A stretch of DNA of 64,000 bases from Tubiluchus corallicola (GCA_030141605.1 JAQGDQ010000539.1:62001-126000); one strand, 5' to 3'; numbered from the stretch's first letter, positions 25,201 to 32,120 are shown. A program made the numbers and translations. Notes: generated by a model not told the origin, from the sequence alone.

Positions 25201-28200
25201 AAAGTTTTATTTTAACAAGGTTCACAATTTAATCCAAAGCTAAAAGTCACTTTAACAAATCTTTAACTTATGCGCTTGTACGCGCTTACAACTAAAACGG
25301 TTTATTCAAGAGGATAATCCTGATTAACGAATAAGTTACAAATTGCAATGTTCGCACTTAGGGTGCCAAAGTTACAAATTAATACAACTAGTATCGCCGT
25401 TACAGTAACAGAGTAATAATAGTAAAGTCACTTAACTTGTGGCCTGGCCAACCTAACAATTGTAATTGGCCAGATCCAGACTCCTGAACGAGACTCTTAG
25501 CATCAGAGGTTTGCTTTTACAAACTATGCAGAATCCTTCCACGCTGAGCTAAAGATTATGACTTCTTCGAAGATCGTCTCGCAGTTTTCACGGCAGCTCT
25601 GCTCTCCTCGCAATCCCAGCAACAACAACCACCCTCAGAGCTTGTACATACGTTTTTGAATCGATGGTCACTTTCGTGACATTTCGCCAGTGACACATTA
25701 CAGAGATACTTGGCTGACCACCCACAGATGGTACCTCCTGATTCTCATGGTACTCGGTGTCACCGAGGACAGCAATTTTATTGTTTTAGATCTTAGAGCA
25801 TAGCCGGAGAGACTAGGTTAATTATCAATCGGTGACAATCACTGGCTTTGAACAATAAGCTATCCCGACCAATGGTCAGGCGACTCTCTGTACCACCGTG
25901 TTACGCATTTATGTGTGTTAATGACAGTAGAGTTCACTTAGGCTATTCTGCGTTTGTTTAATATTTCAACATTTTACAATTTACCAACCTCTTGTACTTT
26001 AACTCATTAAATTCAAGATACAAGCTGAGTGAGTCACTTATGATCAAATCGTATAATCTTTGTTATCTAATCTATGATGAGTAATCTAGTCCCAAACTCT
26101 TATCAATTAATTACTCTGATTAATTTTCTAATTAATTCCTTATTCCAAAATTAATTCACAACATTGTCACAGATGACACTGTTCTAGTTAATTGATCGTA
26201 AATCGCTATACACACTCTAATAAACTCCTAAGAGTCAGCGCAGGAATTCATGTTATGATGGTTTTAGTTAGAAGCAAGCAAGCAAATTCTTAGATATACT
26301 AAGTAACATGAGTAATGGGTCTTTATAAAATGAAGTGTAATTATTACTGAGATTTTTGCTTAACAACAAGATGATTGGAGATTAAAGACTATGTCGGATG
26401 ATGATACACATCATTATTTTAAAATTGGCTGCTCTGAGCAAATAGACCAGTTCATAAGAACAAACCTCGAAATTTGTTAGAGCAGAATACATCTACATGA
26501 TGGTGTCAATTGTGCCTGCTAACTGGATTAATTACGCACGTTGTAGCGTTAATATGATTTTGTCTTGAATGTTACGACGGCGAAACACCATTTATTTTCT
26601 ACTCCCCCCTATTATAATGGTACGCGTCCACGCAAAGCCATTGCATGTCATCATTGTATAAGCAGCTTTTGTGTTTAGCTTTTTACATTTCTGACTTGAT
26701 TTCTAAAAAAAATCTACAATATGAATCTGCAACATAATATGAATGATCCTTTACTCTTGGCTGCCTTCACAACAATATCAACTTATTACTAACCTGTTCA
26801 TTTGCGATTTAGTCTAACTTGTATACTTTTGAGCGGCTTTTTCTTTCTTATATAGTTTCCTATTCTTTACATTTTATTTGTTTTATAATGTTGTGTGTCA
26901 ATTTAAAGCCTAAGCAAATAAATAAATAAATAGTATTTATCAGATTTACTTGGTAATGTAGGCACATTTACGTTTGAATGGGAAAACAAATTAGTTTGTT
27001 GTACACATCTTATTACGAAACCTATGCGATTTTTTTTATTGTTCATCCTCAGTAGTAATGAATGTTGTCTAAATGCATAAATAAGAAAAAAAGTATTGGA
27101 GCTAATTTTTACTATAGCCGGTGCAACACGTGCAATAAGTTACGTACTTTGCACCCGACACATACCGAGTTAAACTGTTTCAGGCTTTCAGCTCTGCTAG
27201 AGAATTATGGCGACATTTTATCGTTGAGTGGGTAATAGTAATCATGTTCGGGATCCCCGTGTAGACAGCGTAGCAAAGCTGTTTTCCAGGCTGTGATCCC
27301 ACGATTTACTGACCATACTCGGTACTGCTTAACTTCAGTGATCAAGCGTATATCGTGATCACTCAACTATTGGCACACCTTATTTTTATCACTAATTATA
27401 ATCACGTTAAAGTTGTTTGCCTAAAAGCACCACAAGCACTGCTGCCACTTATACTGATTTGCATGTCATTTGTCGAATTAGGAATCGCTTGAACTTGAAC
27501 TCGGTTAACGCTGTAAATGTTTTCACGCAGTTGTTTCTGAATTTGTAAAACCTCTTTGTCTTTAGCGATGCGAAAGTTGCCTTAAATAGTTTATAGCTAC
27601 TGATTTCCGTTAGTTTTCGTAGAGCTGCCTCCGTCGTATATTTTAACGCTTTTTCTATTTTTTTTTCAGATACTGTAACAGCCGTGTGGTTAAGTTCACC
27701 GCAGACGGACAGCGACTTGACGAATGGGGTGATGACGAGGGTAGGTTAGAGATAAGTATTTACTGAAAAATGCTTAATTGGTCGTGAAATACTAAATGCC
27801 AGTTAGGCAACAGCCTTCGAGCTCTATTGGTAAAAACTTTCGTTAACAGATGACACTAATTAACAGACTGAAAATGTCAAATCTACAATCTTTTTGTAAC
27901 CATACCTAAGGGTTACCCTAATCATCTAATGGTTGGTTAATCTAAAGTGAAAACGGATGCGAAAAAATTGTGACAGAGCCTAGATTTGAACCAACAACCT
28001 TTCGATAACACTGTCGATAACAGTCTTGCGATACAATGTCCAATACCAACCATAACCACGTGGCATACAGCACTTATTGATCAAAGCTGAAATCAGGCTC
28101 AACTACCTTACCATGCAATCATTAGCATTTTCAAAGTTAACTCATACTAGAGTACCTACTAGCTAATTAGATTATTTTTTGTTATTAATCTTGAGGCTAG

Positions 28201-30301
28201 ACTAATGTCCAAACGAGTAATTAAATTAATTATTTCAACAAAAAATTTCAAGATTTGTAAATTAGACATGAATGTACTTGTTTTGTAATGCAAGTAAGTT
28301 GATGACAAATTACATGTACGTCGAACTTTAAACCAAAATTTTCAACAATTTCACTTAAAAACTGAAATTTCTAACATAGTTTGATGGAAATTGATACCCT
28401 ATGTTTGTTTTTCGTGCAAAAATGACCACGGCTCTGTCAAGATGTCTAATTCGGCTACATGCACGGTTGATTTTTTTCTCCAGGAAAAGGTCTGTTTATT
28501 ATTTGCTTCATGCTCTTGACTCTCCCATAGTTTGACTGCAAATATGCGGCTACATCGCCCAGCTATGCGCTAACGAGGGCGTATCAACGACCAGAGTTGG
28601 AGAAGAACAGGAATACCAGTAGAGAATTGTGGTTCAAAAACTTAAACCCTCTTGCACTAATACGTTTGATGCGTGTAATCTCTTATTCAGATTCGTTTTT
28701 GTGGCGACTTACGAGGCGTTGTGGTACAAATGCTGTTTGTGATAAAGCCTTTACTAACAGCGGATTATGCCATAACTTCTCCCCTATCATGTTTACTGGC
28801 TAAGCCAAACAATAAGTCAGTTCCAGCTAACTCTAAACGGCATATTTTATTCATTGACATGCCAAAAATTGTTTTCAATTTAGTTAAGCAGCCATGAAAC
28901 AAAACCCAAAGGAAAAATCCAAACCACTTGGGCTGTGTAGACATCGAGATATTTTTACAGTCTAGCCACATTGGCGAGTTCAAAGGGCACCAGTTTATAA
29001 TCTCTCTTCTTCTTGGTGAATAGAAGTCACCGCGTTGCGTATAATACACTGTTACTTGGCTGTCTACAGCATAGGTATCGCTCTCCACTTAAATAATTAA
29101 TGAACTAATAAAACTACTGTAATTTTAATAGGCCTAGTATTTTTAATAGAACGACTCACAATAAAAATTGCACTCGTGCTACATTAATACAAGCATTGTG
29201 TTACACGTATTAATAGTATAATAATTTTTAAAGCTGGTCCACTGGTAAATTTTAAATGATTTTACAATTAGGACTAATTAAACGCGCCAATGTGACATAT
29301 TTTTATTGTCTAGACGTTTTAGTTGATAAATCAACTATCTTCAGCGACTTACTTCCGCAATTTTTCCAAAAATAGGCCAAAATTGGTCTTAACATTGTCT
29401 ATGATTTTTTCTCAGGTTTTAACATTCCGCACAGTTTAGCACTAGCCGAGGATCTGGACACGTTGTGCGTCGCTGACCGCGAGAATGATCGCATTGTTTG
29501 CCGTCCAGCTGGACTCACTGACAACACTGCTGCCACCAACGGCACGATTCTTAACCACAATCGCTTGGGCCGCATCTTTGCCATTGAGTACAACAATGGA
29601 GCACTGTATGCAGTCAATGGACCTTCGAGAACAATGGAGGAGCAAACGACCGGTTTTACCATAGATATTAACAATGGTCAAATTGTGAGCACGTGGAGAC
29701 CACAAGAGGTCAGTACTTATGGTCAGCCTATATGTATCTCGCTGCGTGTCAACGTGCATTTACTATTATCGAGTACACAGTGGTCTTTAATTCAATTTGT
29801 GCGTGAGCGTCTCGTTTATGGAAGACAAACTGTTAAACAGTAATGTCATTTTGCTGTTTTTTCTAGGTAAACACTGATCACGTGTCTCAGATAATCAGAT
29901 TAACCACTATACATTTGTACAGTATATTGTCAAATTATGTATGATACTTTGTTATTAGCATTACTGGAGTATTTTGAGTTCCACAGTGGCTGAAGTGCGC
30001 ACCATACATCTTACTACTTGTAAGAGGTATAGCATGCATGTATGACGGAAAGGCAAAGCAAAATATTGATTGAAGTTAGCATAGGAAATGTACCACACAG
30101 TTACTGGAAATCGGATAGAAACTCAACTGTTTTAGTCGCAGTCTAGACGGAAGGTGTCATATTCATATTAATTCACTGTTAATAAATGTTATTTTTGTTT
30201 AGGGATTTGGAACACCGCATGACGTGACAACATCACCGGATGGTAGAAATGTATATGTAGGCGATCTTGAGAAAGACACAGTCTGGGAGTTCGAATATTG
30301 A
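1427..30301 (+). CDS. peptidyl-alpha-hydroxyglycine alpha-amidating lyase (PAL), 7 coding exons
   Basis: PAL cleaves peptidyl-alpha-hydroxyglycine to amidated peptide plus glyoxylate, the second step of neuropeptide amidation in the secretory pathway. Exons 1427-1567, 3381-3544, 5232-5348, 6204-6416, 27670-27740, 29416-29708 and 30203-30301 join in frame to 365 residues. Residues 1-23 look like a signal peptide (cleavage after ALA). The rest is an NHL-type beta-propeller. By motif alignment with rat PAL, the zinc ligands are H146 (FYMPHG), H241 (NIPHS) and H339 (TPHD). The catalytic Tyr is Y213 (SDGYC), the active-site Arg are R94 and R257, Asp is D340, and the disulfides are C193-C214 and C253-C264. 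There is no PHM domain and no membrane segment, so this is a soluble monofunctional PAL, as in insects, rather than a bifunctional PAM. The residue matching rat Met784 is Thr337. The start is ATG 1427, since the frame is open only a few bases upstream. Intron 4 is 21 kb and contains another gene. Confidence 0.93.
1568..3380 (+). other. PAL intron 1
   Basis: GT-AG intron of 1.8 kb, AT-rich, with a long (TG)n tract near 3.0 kb. Nothing gene-like was supported. Confidence 0.85.
2965..3075. repeat. (TG)n microsatellite, about 48 uninterrupted units
   Basis: An uninterrupted TG run fills 2965-3060, followed by an imperfect GTGTGCGTG tail. It is long enough to be highly variable and to have Z-DNA potential. 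Confidence 0.97.
3381..3544 (+). CDS. PAL exon 2
   Basis: Residues 48-101 plus two bases of codon 102. It includes the first propeller strand with LATDSDG and the HRASRVWE motif, whose Arg94 matches the active-site Arg533 of rat PAL. Acceptor TTTTAG, donor GTAAGA, phase 2. Confidence 0.92.
3737..3856. repeat. compound trinucleotide microsatellite (AAC)n(GAC)n(AAC)n(AAT)n
   Basis: AAC units run from 3737, switch to about nine GAC units (3761-3787), return to AAC and end in AAT. The pattern suggests an AAC array in which a point-mutated unit expanded internally. Confidence 0.95.
4005..4105 (-). repeat. tRNA-derived SINE fragment
   Basis: Read on the - strand, the segment has an A-box-like ACTAGTGGTAACACATCTGC followed about 30 bases on by a B-box-like GTGAGTTCGATATTG, the spacing of a tRNA-type Pol III promoter. 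This head is typical of tRNA-derived SINEs. The body is degenerate and the family is not identified. Confidence 0.6.
4178..4262. repeat. (AAT)n microsatellite
   Basis: Uninterrupted AAT units, about 28 copies, ending at TTATTGAAT. Confidence 0.97.
4457..4745. repeat. imperfect trinucleotide-rich low-complexity tract
   Basis: About 290 bases of mixed GTT, GTC, GCT, GGT and GAT triplets, including GGTGGTGGTGGTGGTGGTGG near 4670. It gives long spurious frames on both strands (Thr/Asn/Pro-rich on -) that should not be read as genes. Confidence 0.85.
5232..5348 (+). CDS. PAL exon 3
   Basis: Completes Arg102 and codes residues 103-140 plus two bases of 141 (SFNKSHFYMD through METWGAG). It matches the strand after the HR-VW motif in PAL enzymes. 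Acceptor TTTCAG, donor GTGAGT, phase 2. Confidence 0.92.
5349..6203 (+). other. PAL intron 3
   Basis: GT-AG intron of 855 bases, AT-rich. I see nothing else in it. Confidence 0.85.
6204..6416 (+). CDS. PAL exon 4 (first zinc His)
   Basis: Completes Phe141, then codes residues 142-211 plus two bases of 212. It carries FYMPHGLTID with zinc ligand His146 and an NHL repeat (NNIWITDVAMHQVFK). Cys193 (HFCQPTDVAV) should pair with Cys214 of the next exon. Donor GTATGT, phase 2. The next exon is 21 kb away. Confidence 0.94.
8097..9160. mobile_element. foldback-like element, copy A
   Basis: The left arm (about 8110-8255) is a tandem array of AAAAATGGCACAGG-like units. The right arm (about 9013-9150) is the same unit inverted (CCTGTGCCATTTTT), repeated about eight times. 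The arms enclose about 750 bp. This matches the architecture of foldback elements, whose long terminal inverted repeats are built of short tandem repeats. No transposase frame is recognised. A homologous element in the opposite orientation lies at 18.1-19.1 kb, which supports a mobile family rather than a local rearrangement. Confidence 0.7.
9417..9425. promoter_or_regulatory. NRF1-like palindromic site upstream of Ihog
   Basis: GCGCATGCG resembles the NRF1/Ewg consensus (GCGCATGCGC). It sits about 70 bp upstream of the TATA-like motif, in an otherwise AT-rich region. The motif is seen; function is inferred. Confidence 0.3.
9488..9495 (+). promoter_or_regulatory. TATA-like box, candidate Ihog core promoter
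   Basis: TATAAATA lies 387 bp upstream of the Ihog start codon. If used, transcription would begin near 9518 and give a leader of about 350 bases with several short upstream frames. In an AT-rich genome this could be chance. Confidence 0.35.
9538..9663 (+). other. 41-codon upstream ORF in the Ihog leader
   Basis: ATG 9538 opens a frame ending at TAA 9661-9663. It lies between the TATA-like motif and the Ihog start. Further upstream starts follow: start-stop pairs at 9545 (ATGTAA), 9629 (ATGTAG) and 9715 (ATGTGA), a four-codon frame at 9816, and ATG 9844, whose frame ends at TAG 9882 across the main start. If the leader is unspliced, these should restrain Ihog translation. Confidence 0.35.
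9875..12430 (+). CDS. Ihog/Boi/CDON-family Hedgehog co-receptor, intronless
   Basis: A type I membrane protein of 851 residues that by family binds Hedgehog and partners with Patched at the cell surface. Residues 1-29 are a signal peptide. Four Ig domains follow, with Cys pairs 51-107, 152-202, 254-300 and 344-392. A basic cluster (447-459, RRKRRKKCKQK) precedes two FN3 domains (about 472-575 and 590-690). The membrane helix is about 711-734 and the cytoplasmic tail about 117 residues, acidic towards the end. Potential N-glycosylation sites include N82, N249, N331, N411 and N606. Four Ig plus two FN3 is the Ihog layout; vertebrate CDON and BOC have three FN3. The ATG at 9875 is chosen because it starts directly at the signal peptide and has G at +4; the frame is also open to a non-ATG codon at 9851. 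A TTTTCAG acceptor-like site just upstream allows a leader intron. The gene is nested in PAL intron 4 on the same strand. Confidence 0.9.
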   Translation: MARSLSILVRYHVLLQVLVWWWSQKGATGLHFADLSKSMHVKIGDQVKLLCKSVPGNAAKFWFLNNKLVNSGSRSIFLSDVNTTLTIQSFASSRDDPNSSNDGNYACIIRDDTGAIRSQPISVTEARISSFGDKAGVVVVKAIKGNVAVIPCFPPRSNPPAITVFEVNGKTIDTNTDHYLLLPSGNLQIASVQESDAGVYKCLAINPVSLKKRSSKLLTELKIIEQTVDVAVKVVSPPSSQTSIKKSQNFTLECVMEGWPVPTVTWEKYGGRLPEEKYTQILGNLIIHDAHWNDQGTYICRGENGVGNIPRPPVASVDIFEMPYATISPSNITTKIGEKVQFECNTYGKPKPIVTHWLFNGQLVTENSEFFIDANKIFIRSVQKKHMGFFQCFVQNKFGAMQTHSQLIISNVSVPASSTESISSSPVSIDTTVVKDRDSSDNCSSDRRKRRKKCKQKDKVMPDWEEGAIMIPPTRPHVRQIDTRSVVVHWDIPQNDGLRVILFRVQYQELGRDGERPYPRNKAWRTVDEDIPPHQFSWEITRLKPAHIYRFRIAAVYENNDNKHSKNSKNIVIEREPRQQRPGGRRNKDITHAPITPQITHTEALNETTLQVKWDFVNSKRAAAEGFLVHYRPVVSAGPYMLKSVKSSLDRQVLLTNLLPKTTYEIKMQAYNSVGESSFSQLFERRTKAKEVPQLPKESSPEESSSPSSDLLFVILGSVLGCLIVVLVLFMIMCYWKQRQQNKIIREMNAAIRNKYRDPALQNYMDYTYNRKHAVQLGNGSALGNSDYVFSDVLGEDTVVHVPSNELPLTNSGDEADESDNSDDERSDRTDERYLKQELYRNHLSENENDC
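12925..12930 (+). terminator. candidate polyadenylation signal for Ihog
   Basis: First AATAAA after the Ihog stop codon, followed by a T/G-rich stretch. Later AATAAA copies at 14154 and 14742 are alternatives. Confidence 0.4.
13440..13690. repeat. minisatellite of TTTTGACA-containing units
   Basis: Repeats of about 26-31 bp built around TCTTTTGACANAGGAAT run through this stretch. Two units have fused into a near-perfect 53 bp period (13502-13554 and 13555-13607). On the - strand this gives a spurious Lys/Gln/Ser-rich frame. Confidence 0.8.
14165..14190. repeat. (AAT)n microsatellite
   Basis: Short uninterrupted AAT tract, about eight units. Confidence 0.9.
14761..18089. other. gene-free part of PAL intron 4
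   Basis: AT-rich sequence with many stops in all frames. Only a short (TG)n-(CG)-rich tract at 15103-15136 and a weak local repeat of TTACTAATTCGT near 15.68-15.75 kb stand out. The short frames here show no recognisable domain. Confidence 0.6.
15103..15136. repeat. short TG/CG dinucleotide tract
   Basis: Alternating TG and CG dinucleotides ending GCGCGTGCGTG, a purine-pyrimidine alternating stretch. Confidence 0.85.
18090..19115. mobile_element. foldback-like element, copy B (inverted relative to copy A)
   Basis: The left arm (about 18105-18265) has repeated AAAAATGGCACAGG-like units. The right arm (about 18952-19105) has the inverted CCTGTGCCATTTTT-like units. The core aligns with the reverse complement of copy A: for example, TTTCTCGAAATGGA occurs at 8653 on + in copy A and on - near 18.6 kb in copy B. 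The outer ends also match in reversed order. No coding capacity is evident. Confidence 0.7.
19124..20765. repeat. large duplicated segment, copy 1
   Basis: Closely matches 24251-27246 over its whole length; the 20.04-20.76 kb part is nearly identical. Relative to copy 2 it lacks about 60 bp near 19.22 kb and the 1.3 kb insertion near 19.68 kb. It contains a tRNA-like head (about 19431-19490), an AAATAAATAAAT run near 20.44 kb and no gene. It may be a multi-component transposable element or a segmental duplication. Confidence 0.85.
19431..19490 (+). repeat. tRNA-like SINE head in copy 1
   Basis: TGGCCTTAGGCATTTG followed by GTTGTTCAAATCCAGG resembles an A-box/B-box pair of a tRNA-type Pol III promoter. 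The same sequence in copy 2 has the better B box GGTTCAAATCC. Confidence 0.5.
20766..22949. other. gene-free part of PAL intron 4
   Basis: AT-rich, with several 60-97 codon frames that carry no recognisable domain or splice pattern. A G13 run lies at 21324-21336. Nothing else was supported. Confidence 0.5.
21324..21336 (+). repeat. G13 homopolymer
   Basis: Thirteen consecutive G on the + strand in an AT-rich context; prone to length error and to G-rich secondary structure. Confidence 0.9.
22950..23047 (-). repeat. 5S rRNA-derived SINE-like segment, copy 1
   Basis: Read on the - strand it begins GGTCACCGAAGTTAAGCAGT, continues through CTCAGTA and GGGATC, and reaches CAGCCTGGAAAAC. These are the internal-promoter landmarks of 5S rRNA (A box AAGTTAAGCAG, C-box region GGTCAGTA, then GGGTGACCGCCTGGGAA). 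About 13 extra bases sit before CAGCCTGG relative to copy 2. It is too diverged and too short for a working 5S gene, so a 5S-derived SINE or pseudogene is more likely. Confidence 0.6.
23030..23760 (-). pseudogene. decayed LINE-like coding remnant
   Basis: Several consecutive - strand frames look coding-like but are broken by stops and shifts: a Glu/Asn-rich helical piece near 23.60 kb, then KTNPERSVVIENVRD, then RTKNPTRQFIGLIRDCDPSL, and finally a piece reading NEEHFVLRC, like the end of some LINE RT proteins. It abuts the 5S-like segment. Assignment to a LINE is by flavour only. Confidence 0.3.
23985..24040. repeat. solo remnant of a foldback-element end
   Basis: TGTGCTATTTTTACC followed by TTTTACCTACATTCAGAAAAA matches the right-hand end of copy A (TGTGCTATTTTTACCTGCATTCAAAAA). 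It appears to be a relic of a third copy. Confidence 0.45.
24381..24445 (-). repeat. tRNA-like SINE head, inverted
   Basis: On the - strand GTAGCCTAGTGGTCTAAG is followed by GGTTGAAATCTAGG, an A-box/B-box pair with tRNA-like spacing. It resembles the + strand head at 24611-24672 (both carry GTAAGCAGAA between the boxes), so the two heads form an inverted pair about 170 bp apart. Confidence 0.55.
24611..24672 (+). repeat. tRNA-like SINE head with consensus B box
   Basis: TGGCCTTAGGCATTTG, then GTAAGCAGAA, then GGTTCAAATCC, an exact match to the Pol III B-box consensus. Partner of the inverted head at 24381-24445. Confidence 0.6.
24866..26162. mobile_element. 1.3 kb non-coding insertion in copy 2
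   Basis: Copy 1 reads straight through GCGAAATTGTCACAG. Copy 2 has about 1297 bp between two ATTG tetranucleotides (24862-24865 and 26163-26166), suggesting a 4 bp target duplication. The ends share only about five inverted bases (GTTGT/ACAAC). Both ends are rich in AATTAATT-type palindromes. No frame of note, so it is a non-autonomous element of unknown class. Confidence 0.65.
27262..27346 (-). repeat. 5S rRNA-derived SINE-like segment, copy 2
   Basis: On the - strand it reads TGATCACTGAAGTTAAGCAG, then TGGTCAGTAAATCGTGGGATC, then CAGCCTGGAAAAC and GCTACGCTGTC. It tracks the 3' two-thirds of 5S rRNA from the A box to near the end, with substitutions. It closely matches the segment at 22950-23047 and directly abuts the end of duplicated segment copy 2. 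Confidence 0.62.
27670..27740 (+). CDS. PAL exon 5 (catalytic Tyr)
   Basis: Completes Gly212 and codes residues 213-235 plus one base of 236. It opens YCNSRVVKF, giving catalytic Tyr213 and Cys214, and ends DEWGDDE. Acceptor is a long T tract plus CAG, donor GTAGGT, phase 1. At 71 bases it is the smallest exon, and it is tied to the gene by the split codons on both sides. Confidence 0.92.
27960..28080 (-). repeat. SINE-like segment with B box
   Basis: On the - strand GTTGGTTCAAATCTAGGCTC contains a near-consensus B box (GGTTCAAATCT), preceded at a distance by GCCACGTGGTTATGG as a possible A box. The following DNA is loosely similar to that flanking the tRNA-like heads of the duplicated segments. 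Confidence 0.45.
28765..29088 (-). other. unassigned 107-codon frame in PAL intron 5
   Basis: An uninterrupted ATG-initiated frame without recognisable domain, signal peptide or repeats. There is one weakly hydrophobic stretch (WFGFFLWVLFHGC). No splice partner is evident. It is probably chance or a decayed exon of a mobile element; it is listed because it is the longest intronic frame near the PAL exons not explained by a repeat. Confidence 0.15.
29416..29708 (+). CDS. PAL exon 6 (second zinc His)
   Basis: Completes Gly236 and codes residues 237-333. It carries FNIPHSLAL with zinc ligand His241, then LCVADRENDRIVC with Arg257 and the Cys253-Cys264 pair. The linker to the zinc His is about eight residues shorter than in vertebrate PAM. 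Acceptor TTCTCAG, donor GTCAGT, phase 0. Confidence 0.95.
29709..30202 (+). other. PAL intron 6
   Basis: GT-AG intron of 494 bases with no other feature seen. Confidence 0.85.
30203..30301 (+). CDS. PAL exon 7 (third zinc His, C-terminus)
   Basis: Codes residues 334-365 and TGA. GFGTPHDV supplies zinc ligand His339 and Asp340. The last blade is NVYVGDLEKDTVWEFEY. The protein stops directly after the propeller, with no transmembrane or cytosolic tail. Thr337 replaces the Met found at this place in mammalian PAL. Confidence 0.94.
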   Translation, partial: GFGTPHDVTTSPDGRNVYVGDLEKDTVWEFEY

Positions 30302-31081
30302 TCACGTAACGAATTATAGGAGCGAGAATCACTAACTTGCTAAAAGCGTGTTCACTTCACTCACTAGTGTAAAAGAGCTATTTTCCAGCCGGGAATTAAA
30401 TGCGTTTTAATACTGCCCCCTATATCCTATTAACGGTATGAACATTGCCTGTCGGTGATCCGATTGGGTATATGTTGATATTGAGAGACCAAATTTCCAG
30501 ACTAATTTTCGTTTGTGTATTGAAAGTATAAGGCATTCGTTTGTTAACAACGCTAAAGTTGGCCAAAAAATTGCTTTACGTTACCAAGAAATGTTATTGA
30601 TTATTTGGTATGCCTAACTACCATCAATAATTTGCGTTCATACAGATCCAATACATCACACCGACAAAAATCGCGTCATCCTAATTCGTTTTAAAACAGC
30701 ATCATCCTCCTGTCATTTCCTCTTCTACTACCCACATTTCAAGTTTTTCATATTGTCCTATAATCTGACATACACGCTGAGCATAACAATATTCTAATGT
30801 ATCTGAGTTTTTAAATGTCTAGGTAGTCGAGATAATCTCAGAGCGCCTGTTACGAACGCACCTTAATTAGTTTAACTGGCAGTCTCAACGTATGGTTAAT
30901 TATAATATTCAACTAGTGTTTTCAATTTATGTTATGTGATTATTGTAGACATAGATATTTACCAGGCTTTAATGTTGAGTACTGAGTACTAGCCTAACAG
31001 AGTAATCTCAGTTGTATACAAATTTTTCTAAAATATTATCGTGGGTTATTTTTTTCGAAAATGATGCAGGCTTGTTACTTA

Positions 31082-31087
31082 AATAAA
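31082..31087 (+). terminator. candidate polyadenylation signal for PAL
   Basis: AATAAA in the context TTAAATAAAAGTT, the first full hexamer noted after the PAL stop codon. Confidence 0.4.
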
Positions 31088-32120
31088 AGTTATTAGTCAA
31101 GACTTTGTTGCTTACATCATGAACGTCAATATTTAGTAGCCCTACTTTTATTAGCCTGTAAAACAATAATAATTATTAATTAATATATTAAGTAGGGTCA
31201 GGATCACATAATTTATGAACAACGGGTCATGTGTCATATTTCCTAACTCATTTTCAGTTGTGTGTTAGGCATTAATGCCACTAACGTTAGCGCCGGTTGA
31301 TCAGAAATGTTTGTGATTATTATTTGTGACTGATGTTTCATTACAAATTATTTCTTAAGTTTAAGTACAGGAGTAACGGCAATAATAATAATATCAGTGT
31401 TATTAAGAATAATACAAAAAATGCCGTTGCAGATTTTTAGAGTTTGCGACAATAAAATTAATGTAAAGAGTTGCTGCTAATAATTCAAACGCCTATGCAG
31501 CAACAGTAAGCGACTTTGGTCTGCTTCAGTCCATCATTCATTTTTGCACTGTGCTACTCATCTTTCGTATAAAGTTTTATGAGCTACTAGCTTTTATTAG
31601 AAACTAGAACTAATTTAAAACATGTATAAAATCATAAAATTTTTTATGTTGCAGCTGCCGTAGATTACGATTGGTGAAATAAATTTGTTGAAAGCTCGAA
31701 GGAATTTATAAAATATCGCTGCTGCGGGCTTTCTGGGTATCACCAGAACTGCTTTCTCTCTTGGACTTCCATGGCCGTTTCGGTATTTTAGCCCCCAATA
31801 AAATTCATTCTGGGCATTACTGGTTTTGGAGACGAACCGAGAAAAAATAACAAATTGGTTTATTTGTGTGGTTACAGAAGATGCCTTCGGGGCATGTGAT
31901 TTTATGTTATAGGCCTGCGATATGTCCTGTACGTGTAGCGCATTATAGTTGTAAGCTCCTAGCCTATTCAGAAAAATAAATACTTATTGTTCAAACACTA
32001 CAGAACTATTTCGGTGAACCCCAGAGAAAGCCCAACAGCAGGCATCCACAAGCAAAATTCGTGTTTCATATCATATGCCAAACTGTCTTCCGTCTTTTTT
32101 TCGGTCATATACTCACACTC

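Larger units (their letters stand above)
24251..27246. repeat. large duplicated segment, copy 2, with insertion
   Basis: Second copy of 19124-20765 in the same orientation, longer because of an internal 1.3 kb insertion (24866-26162) and about 60 bp missing from copy 1. Sequence outside these differences is very similar, so the duplication is recent. Confidence 0.85.
6417..27669 (+). other. PAL intron 4 (21.3 kb), host of a nested gene
   Basis: Bounded by donor GTATGT and a T-rich acceptor ending TTTCAG. Exons on both sides share the split Gly212 codon, and SDGYC forms across the junction, so the exons belong together. It contains the complete Ihog-like coding region on the same strand, two foldback-like elements, a duplicated segment, two 5S-derived repeats and several microsatellites. 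The part before 8.1 kb is plain AT-rich DNA in which I see nothing else. Confidence 0.9.
27741..29415 (+). other. PAL intron 5
   Basis: GT-AG intron of 1.7 kb. It contains a SINE-like segment near 28.0 kb and an unassigned 107-codon - strand frame (28765-29088). Otherwise AT-rich with nothing recognised. Confidence 0.8.

Noticed and set aside
27262-27346. Functional 5S rRNA gene
   Set aside because: Only about 85 diverged bases resemble 5S and the 5' third is missing, so a derived SINE or pseudogene is more likely.
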